A DNA stretch of 64,000 nt from Malus domestica (GCF_042453785.1 NC_091664.1:4452501-4516500), one strand, 5' to 3'. Counted from the stretch's first letter, positions 21,710-34,025 are shown. Notes: generated by a model from the sequence alone, not told the origin. Made by a program: numbers and translations.

Positions 21710-22590
21710 GGGGTGGTACTTAACTTAGGATTTGAAAGGATTTTAATAGATTTTGTTAAGTGATGGATTTTATAGGATTATGAGACTTCTATAAAATTCA
21801 TATGGATTTTGAAATATTTGAGAAGATTCTTATAACAGATTTCTGCAAATTTTAATAGATTTTATAACGTTAAATCTTGACCGTCAAATAAATCAAATGG
21901 TGATAAATCTTAACCGTCAAATTAATCAAATAGTGATAAAATGAAGCTGTAATAAAAAGTCAAGATTATCAAATAAATCCAATTATTCAAAAGTCTCTAG
22001 CTACACCCATTTCCAATCCTATTTCCTCTCCATTTTATTCTTCTATCTTTTCCGTTCTAGCTAACCTCTCTCCTCCAATCCCTTTTTTTTTTATCAATAC
22101 TCCTCTAATCTTGTTTTCCGCGACTCTCTCTTACTCCTCTTCCTTCACAATCCAATTCCAATTCCTATTCTCTGCCATGAGGAAAAAATTGCAAAAAGAT
22201 TTGTAGAAAAATTGCGTAGGTGAAATAGAAAAATTGCAAAGATAAAGAAAAAATTGCAGAGATGAAAGAAGAAGATAAAGTGTGAGAGGAAGAGGGAGAG
22301 GTTCTTGGATTTGAAATCCTAAGATGTGAGATAGGATTTATTTCGTCTTGATTATATATATTTCTTACTTTCAAATCCTACAAAATCCACAACTTAATAA
22401 AATCCTACAAAATCTTTAATTTTTAAATATACCTAGATTTAGATGAACTTTAAAAATGACTATTAAAATCTTGATTGACTACATCCAAATTTGCATGAAT
22501 TCTAAAAAATCCTTTAAAATCATTTGGTTAATTACACTAGGATTTTTAAATCTTTTAAAATCATTCCAAATCCAAGTTTGACTACACCCC
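21710..22590. mobile_element. MITE, 881 bp, Harbinger-like
   Basis: Terminal inverted repeats of about 40 bp: GGGGTGGTACTTAACTTAGG at the left end and, reversed from the right, GGGGTGTAGTCAAACTTGGA, continuing ATTTGRAAKGATTTTAAWAG. Flanked by TTAA on both sides (21706-21709 and 22591-22594), consistent with a PIF/Harbinger TWA-type duplication. The interior has more copies of gattttrwaagattt-like words and no convincing ORF. Confidence 0.75.
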
Positions 22591-22849
22591 TTAAAAATAA
22601 CGTCATAGAATAGCATTACCCTATCTTATAGTGTTTTTAATATAAAAGAAACATAACGAAATTCAAACCTATTCAACCGGCGAAGAGATCCTAAGTGTGT
22701 CGCAAGTTGCTTACTAGGAAAAAAAAAACAAAAAAAAACAAGTATTCCCATTTCCTTGTAAAATTGGAAAACTTACACATTTAAAAGTGTTTTTAAATAA
22801 TTGAAAGCGTTTTTAATAAAAATATTTTTTAAACAAATCTTTACTTAGA

Positions 22850-23072
22850 GTTCATTTAGAGGTGCTTTTAAAATGTTCAAAATCTCATTTGGTAAAAATA
22901 TTTTTGAAACCTATTTTTAGTAAAAATACAAGTAAATTATGAAAAAATATTTTCTAAAAGAAGCACATAACTAATGTTTCTTGTAGAAAGCGCTTCAAGT
23001 ATTTTTAGAATTCAAAAATATTTTATCTAAAAAAACTTTCAGTTATTTTAAAAATATTTTCAAACGAACCCT
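22850..23072. mobile_element. degenerate MITE upstream of FTA
   Basis: Inverted termini ttcatttagaggtgctttta and, reversed, gggttcgtttgaaaatattt, with internal nnctgaaag words on both sides. They match the termini of the MITEs at 24.5 and 30.8 kb (ggcttgtttggaag). The right end is about 165 bp upstream of the FTA start codon. The exact boundaries are soft. Confidence 0.5.
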
Positions 23073-23238
23073 TAAAATGCAAGTGAATTTTTAAAAAACA
23101 TTTCCAATTATTTTAAAAGCACTAAGTGAAAGAAACAAACAAGGAAAGAAACATCAGACGCCACCTGCGATTCGGCTTTTACCCTCTCTTGCCAGAACGC
23201 AGGACCCATAAGGGAAGAAGCTGATGAGAGAGAGAGAA

Positions 23239-25849
23239 ATGGACTCGGACGAAGAACAACTGTGGGTCCCATTCAAGAGTAGGCCGGAATGGTCGGACGT
23301 GATTCCGGTCGAGCAAGACGACGGTCCGAACCCGGTCGTCCCCATAGCCTACAAGGAACAGTTCACAGAGACCATGAACTACTTCCGAGCCGTCTTCAAG
23401 GCCGACGAGCGATCGCCTCGCGCCCTTCAGCTCACCACCGAAGCCATCGGATTGAATTCAGGAAACTACACTGTGGGTTTCTAGTCTCAGTCCCGCTCTC
23501 CCTCTCTTTTTTTTCGCTTTTCAATTTTGAATTTTCCGAGATTCGTTTACTCTGTTTGGTTGCTGAGAAAATCTGGGAAATTGGGATTTTGTGATTCAGG
23601 CGTTAAAAGCGTCATTTTTTTACTATCTGTCTTGAAATACCCCGAACTATTTACTGGTGAATGGTGATTTTCCTTTCTATTTTCATATCCCTGGAGGATT
23701 TTTTTACTTTTATGCTTTGTTTGGTTGCTGAGAAAGTTTTAGTATTTTGTCATTCATTAGAAGTTGCTGAAACATCGTATTTTTAGTGGGTTTTTCTTTT
23801 CTTTTTTCCTTTTATATGCTTGCAGGCCTTTTCTTATTGTTTGTTTGGTTGATGAGAAAATCTGGAAACTGGAAAAAGAAAACTCTATTTGAGTAGTTGG
23901 GTAGATTTGAGATACAGTAAAGTTAATATTGAAGCTTTCTAATTGTTTCCTTTTTTTTTCCCTCACTTTGTAGATATGGCATTACAGGCGCTTAATACTG
24001 GAGACCCTTAAAGCTGATTTACAGAATGAACTTGATTTCACCGATCAGATTGCGCAGATTAACTCCAAAAATTATCAGTTGTGGTCAGTTACAAGTCTCT
24101 TTATATGTTTCCATCGGAACTTCTTATCGATTGGCCTAAATGTTTTTGTTTATGAATTTTTTGAGATAATTGTTTTGAGTCCAATATTTGTATCTCATAT
24201 GGTGTTCAAGATCTGTTCTACTACGCTTCTGTTTCGTGATTTTTGATAAAGTCCGTTTGGCATACACATGATCTGTCCGATAGGCTAGAGAATTCTGGCA
24301 AAGACGTTGATGTAGGACAGTTTAAGTTGTCACTTGTAAGGGATTTGAACTTTCTACCGCAATTGCTCATTAGCTAGTAATTATATGAAATCTTCTAGGA
24401 ATCTGGACAGCGAATATCGTCATGCCTCTATGTAATTTTTTATGTTTGTGTAATTATTTTCCTTCTTTATTTTACATCAGTAGTAATTACTCAATTGCTG
24501 TAGCTTGGATTGAGCTGCTTTACGGCTTGTTTGGAAGATTTTTTGAAATGGCTGAAAGCTTGTTTTGTGAAATTGTTTTTGGGATCCAAAAACATTTTCC
24601 CAAAAGCACTTTCAGTCATTTTAAAAGCACTTCCAAACGAGCCCAGTCATGAAATGAATCTATCAACAAATATTTCCCCTAAACATCTATGAGACTATGA
24701 GTTTACTAACTTTGTACACGTACCTCTCGTACCACTCCATTAATCTTATTGCTGATACTTGCAGGCATCATAGGCGGTGGGTTGCTGAGATATTGGGAAC
24801 TAATGCTACAAGTGCGGAACTTGAGTTTACAAAGAAGATACTCTTGGGTGATGCTAAAAACTATCATGCTTGGTCTCATAGGCAGGTTTGTTTCTTCGTC
24901 TGACTCCGGTATGCTAAATGCATGAGACGATTATTTTAAAGCACTTATTTTTGTTATTTGGATGAGCACTTTGAGCACTATTGCTCTTAGTATGTATTTT
25001 GCATTTGGTTTACAAACGGGAATTTGTTCTCATCTATTTTTGTTTTCAATGCAGTGGGTTCTCAAGGAACTTGGAGGGTGGGAAAATGAACTTGACTATT
25101 GTCAGGAGCTCCTTGAAGAAGACGTTTTAAACAATTCTGCTTGGAATCAGGTATGCATAGATTATGAATATTCTTTTACCTGCCATTTGTTCCTAAGTTC
25201 TTAGTCACATAGTTCCAGAAAATAAAGTTACATGCAAGTCTTGAATGTGTAGCATTAGGTTAACTGCACATACATATATGTATTGTTAGACTATCTGACA
25301 GTTGATCTATGTTTCCGCTTTCCAGTGATATTGTTGATCAACTGCTTTTGAAGTTTAAGCAGTATTGTTGAGAGAGATCTGTGTATTTGACCGCCGTATC
25401 TTTTTCTGTGACAGAGATATTTCGTCATTACAAGATCTCCACTCCTGGGAGGCCTAACAGCTATGAGAGAGTCTGAAGTGTCTTATACTCTTAAAGCCAT
25501 TGTAGCACACCCAGAGAATGAGAGTTCATGGAGATACCTACGAGGGCTTTACAAAAACGACAACTGGTCTTGGGCAAACGACCCTCAAGTTGCTTCGGTA
25601 TGCTTGAAGGTTTTAAGTGCCAACAACGACTGTATCTTTGCTTTGAGCACACTTTTGGATCTCATCCGCCATGGTTTCCAAGCAAGCGAAGAGCTCAGAG
25701 ATGCTGTGGATGCTATAAGAAACTCAAACTTGGTAGAAGCAGAATCGGACTTGACAAAAACTATTTGCTCGCTCTTGGAAAAGCTTGATCCGATAAGAGT
25801 TAACTATTGGAAGTGGCGTAAGAGCATCCTCTGCGAAGGTGCTAAATAG
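23239..25849 (+). CDS. FTA: protein farnesyltransferase/geranylgeranyltransferase-I alpha subunit, 331 aa, 5 exons
   Basis: Coding exons: 23239-23472, 23974-24083, 24765-24885, 25055-25150, 25415-25849; 996 bp, all phases consistent. The alpha subunit pairs with farnesyl- or geranylgeranyl-transferase beta subunits in the cytosol to add isoprenoid to CaaX cysteines. The N-terminal [20 protein letters not shown] block is the plant FTA signature. PFTA tetratricopeptide-like repeats follow: [38 protein letters not shown] and ESSWRYLRG. The end ANYWKWRKS-type segment matches the family, and length is normal. The chosen ATG (23239) gives the family N-terminus; an in-frame ATG at 23224 would add five residues (MRERE). 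Intron 2 carries a MITE. Loss of the Arabidopsis gene (PLURIPETALA) gives large meristems and ABA sensitivity. Confidence 0.94.
24523..24644. mobile_element. MITE, 122 bp, in FTA intron 2
   Basis: The left end ggcttgtttggaagattttt and the right end, reversed, gggctcgtttggaagtgctt form long inverted repeats that continue into gaaatgrctgaaag. Same family as 30757-30987. Confidence 0.75.
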
Positions 25850-26640
25850 TAGAGGTGACTGAATAACCCGACTTTTGTGGCACATCCCGTCGATTAATTA
25901 AATGTTCTAGTTGAAGTTGAGTGCAGCTTCATGTTTGTTTCCATGGATATTTATGTTGTAACAGTAGAAAACCTTTGACAAAAGAATAAAAACAAAATGA
26001 TTAAGGAAGATTGGTACCACACTTGCATTGTCACTGACATGATAGCAAATTCTTAATGAAAATTTAAATGATGCCTGATATGTTTTTTTTCATGATTACA
26101 AAGGATATTTTAGACTACGAGGAAGGGGGAGGGTTTAAACTCGAGATGCAATGAGTTGAGTGGAATAGGAAGGCCCATAATGTTTTAGCCTCGAGTTGCC
26201 TATGAATTCTCAAAGAGGAATCAAGCGCCTCGTAGTTCAAACAATTTTAATGATTGAATGACCCATTAAAATAAGTGTTTGGGACTTTGGTGTTCAATAC
26301 CAATTTTAATTTGGTTTTGGTTGTGTCTAAAATTTGGTACTAGATTCCTACATACCCTTAGCAGGATCAAACCGACGTAGTTTAGAAATGGTTTTTTGAA
26401 GTGGTTTTGTTTTGGGGGTGCGGTTGTATCTCAAATTTTGCACTAGAATGCCTGCATACACTGTTTGTGATGGATCAAACGACATGCAGTTCCGAAAATG
26501 ATTTTGGATATATAAAATTTGGTTCGAACATTCGTCATATGGAAATGATATAAACTTTGACCTTAGATTTGAGTTATACAAATGGTCCGAAAGTTCTTCC
26601 ACAAACATACTTCCAGTTGACACCCTTCCCTAGTTTACAC
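25850..26640. repeat. FTA 3' flank with a degenerate dimer
   Basis: After the FTA 3'UTR there is no gene. Between about 26320 and 26510 a unit of roughly 115 bp occurs twice: aaatttggtactagattcctacatacc...ggatcaaaccgacgtagtt and caaattttgcactagaatgcctgcatac...ggatcaaacgacatgcagtt. This is a dispersed repeat type. Confidence 0.5.
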
Positions 26641-26826
26641 TCCCCTTCCAACAAAATACAGAGGAATTAATTGCTCTCCGATCAATACAACTTACCTATA
26701 GTACGGGGTGAAAAGACACAACTTCACCTAGGCAATCCAAGCATCCATGAGATTCTTCGGGATTGAGATACGTACAAAACGCAGACAGAAGCAGAAATGA
26801 TCTGTTTCCCCTCTGACATTCAATTG

Positions 26827-29800
26827 TCAAAGCTTCTTGTTTAAACCAGACTTCTTTGACTTGGATGACGGACTTGAAGCCTCTTTGAATGCAGATGGGC
26901 AAAACTCGCTCACACTGCACAATCCACAACGAGGTCTGAGGGGAGTGCAAATTGTCTGTCCAAATCCTACCTGTTCATATATATAGAAGAAATGCATTAT
27001 CTTTTTGAAGAAGAAACAAATTTTTATTGCAAAGAAACAATAAAATACAAGAGCGGACCAGAAGTCTGCAAAAGCGCAAACAAAACAGGATAAATAGCAA
27101 CATCACCTTGACACTCAGAAACTACAAAAACATCACAAAACCAACACATCACAATACTAACTAATAGCAGCTTTGCGGCAATAGCAATAACAAAACACAA
27201 GGCTATATATAGACAAAAAGAAATCAGCACTCAGCTCGTTTTTCTGTGGAGATAGAGATGGAACATTCAATAAAATGTCATTACACCAGAATTTCACCCG
27301 TTGGAAAAGTAAAATATGATGGTAAGATCAAATTTATAGATGATGAAGAATATGAACCAATTATTTTTTTTCCTGCATATAAGTACTATTTAAAAATGTG
27401 AAGCAATAACTTCAAATCAAAGACTCAAGAATTATCCCTTCTTAACCCATTTCTAGTAGATGGTGTGATGACGGGTTATGAGAAGGGTTACCCAAGTAAC
27501 TTAACCTTTGGATGGATTCTTATAGCATATTAAAAATATAAACGTCAACATGCCACGAGTTCACCAAATGCAAACACATGTTTGCACTACAAGTACAAGC
27601 TTGTGTCAGCGTGTGTCTACACTTGTATTATGTGCAAGTAATTTGTAAATGTTGTTTCAACATATCAGTGGTATTAGCGTAGTGAGCTATGCATACCAAA
27701 AGAGGGTTTATGGGGTCCCATTCTTCCTTCGGAAGCCACAATTGCAATGCCTCTCTCGTTTGCTCAGGAGTTGAAGTTTTCTAGCAAAGCAAATAAAGAT
27801 TATCCAATAATTCCATATTATCGTAGTTGATACTTCAGTAACTCAATACAGTATGAATTTTTTCGGAAAATTTGTTTATGAGAATGAATTAAAGTTGAGA
27901 ACCCACTTTAGTACACCATATATGGTGCTATCATAATAGATGCATTGTACCTGTTTTTTTCCTGGCCGTGACACCCACCCAAGCCTATTGCAAATGCGGT
28001 GCACATGAGTATCTACACAAATACCTTGAACATCGTTCCAACCAACATTCATAACCTAAGCACAACAAAACAGAAAACTTTAAGAACCTAAGATGATATG
28101 CTAATTTAAATAAGTGAACGCAGCTCTACCAAATGAGCCATCTTAGGACCTATTCCTGGAAGTGAGAGTAGTTCCTCCAACGAGCTAGGTATATCTCCAT
28201 CATACTTCGTGAGACAAATGTTTGCAACTTTCTTTAAGTTACCAGCCTTTCTTGTATAAAATCCAACCTACATATACAGAATTTAAAAGCTATGGTTGAA
28301 AATTCATAAAGTTGTTAAGCAAATTGAAAGAACTACAAATTTAACTTCAAATAGGTATTAATTATTTGGGTTTACCCCAATAGTGGACTAATTCTTGCCA
28401 AAGAGAAGGTTTTTACACCATTTTTTAAAGTGGGAGTAGAAAATAACATACCGGGTAAATCAAGCTTTTAATGGTTGCTTCATCAGCTTTATCAATGGAA
28501 TCAGCAGAGAGCAGACCATTTTGAAGTAAACGCTGAATTGCTCCTGCATTCCAAAAAGATTGTTCAGTGGAAGAAAAAATAACTGTAAGTAAGATGCAGA
28601 GTAACTGAGAAGACTTTATGGATCGGAAATAAGTAACATGCACACTTTTGGGACCAATATCTTACAAAGTTGCATAACATCTAGATTCTTCTAAGTTATG
28701 CTTAATAGATCAGTATCTATCAGCCAACTTTGTCATGTAAGAGTGAAAGATGGAAAAGCTTTCCAGACTGTTTAGTAGGGCAAGTGTCAGAGTGAAAACA
28801 AACAATGGTAGAAATAAGATATCAGTTTCTTCTTCTCATTGATTCCATTTAACAAGAATGTGACACCTTTCATCTTTTGACCATATTTCCGGCCAACGTC
28901 TTACTAGAGTTCTTTTGAACTATCTTCGTAACTAGTTCCTTTTTAGGCATTTATCCATCAATGTGGGTAGGTGGGTTAGTGGGGGTCTGTGTAATACAGC
29001 TATGTGCAGTGGACCAGACCAGATACATGCTCACTACTTTAAATAACCTTCAAGCTTGACAAAAGGATTACCTGGCTAGCCCAAACTTACCATGGTTAAC
29101 ATGATCCTTCGTTTGGCTTGACAAGAGAGAAGACACCAAGACAGCAAATCTTCGTTCCTGATTTTATTTTGTTTTTCACAACATGACATATATTCATGGA
29201 ATAACAATATAAAGGCATTTTATCATGTAGCAAAAGTTTGAAATATTCACAATTAGGAATTGAAAAAGGTGAAGCTATAGTTCTAGACGATTTCTAGATG
29301 TTAGGATCATGGTTATCAAGGAGTTACTATATGGATGCCTTCAATAAATTATTTGAAGCCGTAATCCAGAAAGAAAGAGTTCAATCTAGTAAGATTACAA
29401 CTTAAAATCTTCAAAACTCTATCAAACCCATTTTCATTCTACTTTGCATTTACAGAAGTGAGGGGATTGATACCTTAGGAGGAAGAGAGCTTCCAGCTTT
29501 CTCGCAACCCATACTGTCTACTGGTGCATCTTCAGAAGACCTCATTTTGCGAATCCCATCAAGGACTTTCTCCCAGTTAGCAGGTGGTTTACCTGTGTCA
29601 ACTGAAATGAAAAATTTAAGCTTACGATATATTTTGACGATAAACCTATTGGGGCATCGTGACAATTTGTGAGGAGAATCATGATAATTTATGAGGGTAA
29701 ACTTATTGGTGGCATCAGTCTAAACTCTATCAACACTATTCTATTATATATATATATATATATTCATTTTCACACTTCGTCAAGACAAGTCTTGTCTTAG

Positions 29801-31796
29801 CCCAAACAAAAGAAGAAATGAAATGTCCAAGAAACAAAATAGCACTCTGCGATAAGCAGAACACTTAATGTATCATTTTAAAATGATAAATGCATGAAGA
29901 GTGCTCGCAAAACAATAACATTTTATAGCTATGGTACAAATTCAAATCGCAAATGATTTTTTCTAATAATATATCCACTGGAACAGAATGTACTTCATAG
30001 TTCATAACTTTCTTCAATTTGACATCTGCAAGCAAGAGCTCATTTCACCAAGAAGCCGAAAACATCTAATCAAGTGTTGTCAAAAGATGTACTTACTTGA
30101 ATTGGTAGATGTATTCACTTTTTTGTATGCGAATTCTTCAATATCAGGTAGTACAGCCAGCTGCAGGGAAGGAACTGATCATAATACATACAATAGTTCC
30201 TCTGTTAAAACTGTGCAAGATTTTACGAATACGAATGGTTGAGCTTCAAGTTTGCATACATTACTGATGCAATAAATGCTACTCAACCTTCAGCAGTTGG
30301 GTATGGCTTTCGTCGAGTTGCGCATCAGTTTTTGGAAGTAAGAAATGGGAGCTATGTTTTTAAAGTCCAACTAGACGCAAGATGTAAACATTACCCAGTA
30401 ACATGGACATTAATTCACATACTATTTTTCATAATGACTCGATTATTTTCACTGCTCAATGTAACAAAAGGTAATAATTCAGTGCATCCTAGTGTTAAAA
30501 GTTTAACCTTGCTAATATAAAGTGAGGCTTCCTTTTTGGGATCTGAATACCAGACAAAACAAAATGTTGCTATATGCAAATGAAATGAACCCTTCTGTAA
30601 ACGAAGAGAGCGGGAGAAAATGAGGGAAAGAACCTGGAGAGGGGAATGTATTTATTCATGTAACTGCTAGTTCCATGTGGTCTTACCGAATTCAGCATGA
30701 AAGATTTGGTACGAAGGTTAGAGACTCAGTAACAAATAAATTATACAAATAAATAAGGGCTTGTTTGGAACTACTTTTAAAATGACTGAACGCGCTTTAG
30801 AGAAAATGTTTTTAGGTTTCAGAAGCACTTAAATTGCTTCCTGCAAAAGAAGCACCAGTTTTGTGTTTCCTGCATGAAACAATAAAGTGTTTTTCCAGGA
30901 TTCACTTCCATTTTACTAAGGATTAGTTCCAAAAGCATTTTCACCAAAAGCGCTTTCAGCCTTTTAAAAGAACTTCCAAACAAGCCCAAATTTCTTTCTA
31001 AAATGAACTTGTGATTATAGTACGTAAAACTGGTTAGCTCTTGAAATGAAAAAAGGGCGAAACAAATAAATCGAATGAAATTCAAACCGGAGTACCAATT
31101 GAAAAGGGACTTGCAGATACTTAGACTTAGAAGTTGGAATTCAAAAGTAAACACATCCAAACACAAGAAATGCACTTAAAAATGGAAATTTTGAAAATGT
31201 ACATCCCAAAAATACCAACTTTTCCAGTTTTGAATATACACCTGAACAATTACGAATACAAAATCTAGCTCAAATTGCACAACAAATTATATCAAAGCTG
31301 AAACAACCCCAAATGATAAATTCCTTAATTAGAAAACAATTAAGGGAAAAATAAAAACCCCATATTTCGAATTACTGAAATTAAATTCTCACTTTCTGGG
31401 CAATGGGTTTTGCTTCAAGCTGTAATTTTTGAACTTCTTCTGTCCTTTTCACTCTCTTTCTCCTCGAAAAAACACGAAGCTCTGCTGCTGAACCGTTTTC
31501 AGAGCCTGAAATTTCCAAAAAAAAAAATCCAACATTAGAACAAAAACATATGAAATTGGAACAAGCATTGTATTATTATGGTATTAATATTAAAAAAAAA
31601 ATTAATCAAAGTAATAGAGGAGGACAGAGAGAGAGTTTGAGGAGTGACCTGGGTTTGGGTCTGGGTCGGAAGTGGGTATCTCTGTTTTGGATTGAATGGG
31701 TTTGACAGAGAATCTCGTTTTGGACATTCTGTTGAATTGGATTCGAGCGGTTGCAAAGCCGAGGGTGGAGGGGCTTCTCACACGGACATGTAGCAT
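26827..31796 (-). CDS. NTH1: endonuclease III homolog (NTH1), 360 aa, 10 exons
   Basis: Coding exons: 31649-31796, 31393-31505, 30097-30160, 29474-29601, 29091-29157, 28452-28543, 28130-28267, 27951-28055, 27697-27780, 26827-26970; 1083 bp in phase. This bifunctional DNA glycosylase/AP lyase removes oxidised pyrimidines in base-excision repair. Seen: a Ser/Arg-rich N-terminus with few acids, fitting a chloroplast transit peptide (known for Arabidopsis NTH1); a helix-hairpin-helix [11 protein letters not shown] with catalytic Lys246; ICVDTHVHR with Asp265; and the [4Fe-4S] ligands C-x6-C-x2-C-x5-C at Cys321, 328, 331 and 337. The tail is Lys/Ser-rich. The first ATG gives the transit-like N-terminus; an internal Met (MSKTRF) could give a shorter form. 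A MITE sits 74 bp upstream of the ATG and another in intron 2. Confidence 0.94.
30757..30987. mobile_element. MITE, 231 bp, in NTH1 intron 2
   Basis: Inverted termini GGGCTTGTTTGGAACTACTT (left) and, reversed, GGGCTTGTTTGGAAGTTCTT (right), continuing ttaaaatgactgaa..gcgctttngg on both sides. Target duplication not clear. Confidence 0.8.
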
Positions 31797-31869
31797 TTTT
31801 TTAACTTGGTAAAGTATTTTTGGAAGGACACACTTCCCACGAAGAAAATCCTATATACCTTAATAAAAA

Positions 31870-31996
31870 GGGGTGTGATCTCCGGCACTTTTTTAGTTTT
31901 CAACCGTCGGATCGGATGAATTGAAGAAGATCAAGGGACATAAATTAACAAGAAGTGTGTGAGAAGTAAAAACGGGGTGTGTGGATAGCACACCCC
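31870..31996. mobile_element. MULE-type MITE, 127 bp, in the NTH1 promoter
   Basis: Short termini GGGGTGTG / CACACCCC, flanked by an exact 9-bp duplication taataaaaa (31861-31869 and 31997-32005), the size made by Mutator-like elements. The left end is 74 bp from the NTH1 start codon. Confidence 0.85.
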
Positions 31997-32174
31997 TAAT
32001 AAAAAATGAGAACCACTATTTTACCTTAAAAAATAAAAAAAATAAAAAACCGTTATTCATACACCTATTTTTAGTTCTCACTCACACACTTTTATTTATT
32101 TTTATCTATTAATTTTTTTCAATTTATTTGATCCGATGACTAGACATTAAAAAGGCTGCGTGATAGGTAAAATG

Positions 32175-32383
32175 GAATTGGATCCGTTCCGGACCTTAAT
32201 GTCCGAAGCCTAGAGATCAATTCATTTGGGCCTTACAAATTCAATCTAACGGTTCCCATTAACTCATTTTCCTGGCCCACCACACAAAACCAATGGCTTT
32301 GATTTCTTTTACACACCAATCAGCGGCCCAGATGAATTGATCTTTAGGCTCCGGATACTAAGGTCCGAAGCGAATCCAATTCC
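32175..32383. mobile_element. MULE-type MITE, 209 bp, with about 57-bp TIRs
   Basis: The left arm gaattggatccgttccggac...agatcaattcatttgggcc is matched, reversed, by the right arm gaattggattcgcttcggac...agatcaattcatctgggcc. An exact 10-bp duplication aggtaaaatg flanks it (32165-32174 and 32384-32393). Confidence 0.9.
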
Positions 32384-32409
32384 AGGTAAAATGAATGGTA
32401 TCCTTTAAT

Positions 32410-32590
32410 ACAGTATTTTATCTTAGACTATTGATTAAGTTCAACGAATGATCTTGATTGTTAAATAATTAAAAAAATTATTATCTTAGACTATTGATTA
32501 AGTTCAAGGAATTATCTTAACCGTAAACGTTAAAGATTATCTTAGACCATACATTAAGTTCAAGGAATTATCTTATACTATTGATTATTA
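32410..32590 (+). repeat. imperfect tandem repeat
   Basis: atcttagactattgattaag...ttcaa occurs at about 32419, 32482 and (diverged) 32537, each followed by a ggaattatctt-like phrase; the motif tails off in tatactattgatta at 32575. Units of about 60 bp. Confidence 0.6.
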
Positions 32591-32876
32591 TTATTATTTT
32601 TCAAACGAGATATCTATATGCATGGCATCCTGCATTCGTTATTTTTTTCTATCATCAACTTCACAGGTTCTTGATAGCGTGTTCATCTTCAAATCGAGTT
32701 CCCACCTTTGACGCCAACTTCTCAAGATTTCATTGTGCGTTTTGTGCTTCCTTGTCTCCGTAACCATGCTCTTTTGACCATCTTTCTCTTCACAAATCGA
32801 GTTCCCACCTTTTTTCTGCCATCTTGTTTAGGGTTTGTCCATTTGAAGGTCATTCGCCGTAATTTTGTTTTGCAAC

Positions 32877-33107
32877 ATGGCTGACATCGAAGAATACTCT
32901 AACGACGATGATTTTGGTTACAGTAGAGAGTATAACAGTGATGATGCATCGTACAATGAAGACTACAATGATGGTTTTGGAGATTTTGACAAAGGCTTGC
33001 ACAATCATGATAATATAGATTACGACAGATATCTTAACAAAAGGAAACCTTTTTTCAACTTGGATGATTATGTAGAGTTTTCTTATTTTACATGGTTTTG
33101 TTGCTAA
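32877..33107 (+). CDS. small acidic orphan ORF, about 76 aa, doubtful
   Basis: ATG at 32877 opens a Asp/Glu/Tyr/Asn-rich frame (MADIEEYSNDDDFGYSREYN). Its composition is reminiscent of the acidic N-terminus of ARIADNE proteins, but no alignable segment was found. The frame ends in hydrophobic residues at 33107 just before P0-like sequence. It could be exon 1 of a gene whose remainder has been replaced by the P0 fragment, or chance. No function is proposed. Confidence 0.3.
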   Translation: MADIEEYSNDDDFGYSREYNSDDASYNEDYNDGFGDFDKGLHNHDNIDYDRYLNKRKPFFNLDDYVEFSYFTWFCC

Positions 33108-33219
33108 TATATTTGCCTTGAAATAATGCAGCTGCTCGTGCTTGGTTGTGGGCTTAAGCATCCCTCATGATAATTTTTTGTTAGTTTTCCAATAAATTTT
33201 GTTTTTTTATATGTTTTTC

Positions 33220-33221
33220 CG

Positions 33222-33266
<45 letters not shown>
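33220..33266. repeat. (CA)n(TA)n microsatellite
   Basis: A cacacac run of about 12 bases followed by an atatat run of about 28 bases, just left of the P0 pseudogene. Confidence 0.85.
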
Positions 33267-33269
<3 letters not shown>

Positions 33270-33298
33270 CTAGCTTGATTTTGGTTTGAACTGAATAG

Positions 33299-34025
33299 GT
33301 TGGAGCCCCTGCTCGTGTTGGTTTGGTTGCTCCAATTGATCTCGACCCATCTCAGACCTCTTTCTTCCAGGTGTGTGATAATATCCGTTCACGTACGGTA
33401 GATGCACATTTCACCACTTTCACGGCAGATGCCCATGTCACATTTTACAGCAGTTCTGACTTGGCACGTTTCACATTTCAGGTGCTCAACATCCCCACTA
33501 AGATTAACCAGGGCACCGTCGAAATCATTACCCCTGTCGAACTTATCAAGAAGGGTGACCAGGTGAACTCTTCTGAGGCAGCCCTCCTTGCACAAGCCAT
33601 TCTCATACGGTCTTGTCGTCCAGACTGTACGTATGACAATGGTTTCCGTCTTCAGCCAAGAGGTGCTTGATCTGACTGAGGATGACCTGATGGAGAAAGT
33701 TTGCTTCTGGTGTCTCGCTCAATGGTCACTTAACTGGCTTTGGCCGTCTCATACCCCACCCTTGCAGCTACGTACATGTTCCTCCATGCTTACAAGAACG
33801 TATTGGCATTGTCGTTTGCCACCGATTATAATCTCCCACAAGCGGAGATGTCAAGGAGTATCTCAAGGTACTGTGCTATTTTTCAACTGTTTGGCTCCAT
33901 CTGTCTTAGGGCAAATGATTTAATTGTGGGGTAACAATGCGGAGGGGGTCCAAGCAAGCAAGTTTGCTGTTGCCGCAGCCCCCTGTTGCAGCTGCTGCTA
34001 AGCAAGAAGAGAGGCAGCCTCAGCT
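33299..34025 (+). pseudogene. RPP0: 60S acidic ribosomal protein P0 pseudogene fragment
   Basis: 33299-33370 encodes [20 protein letters not shown] and SFFQ, matching the middle of P0 but lacking about 8 residues between PID and LDPSQ. A GT..AG intron (33371-33481) is retained, then [20 protein letters not shown] and the following ELIKKGD block are in frame to about 33590. After that a deletion removes the AKLGIR region and frame shifts break the protein: [40 protein letters not shown] and ASKFAVAAAP-like pieces appear in different frames. The N-terminal half and the acidic C-terminal tail are missing. Because an intron is kept, it arose by DNA duplication and not reverse transcription. Confidence 0.88.

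Noticed and set aside
30239-30520. 93-codon plus-strand frame
   Set aside because: Falls in NTH1 intron 2 on the opposite strand, without support.
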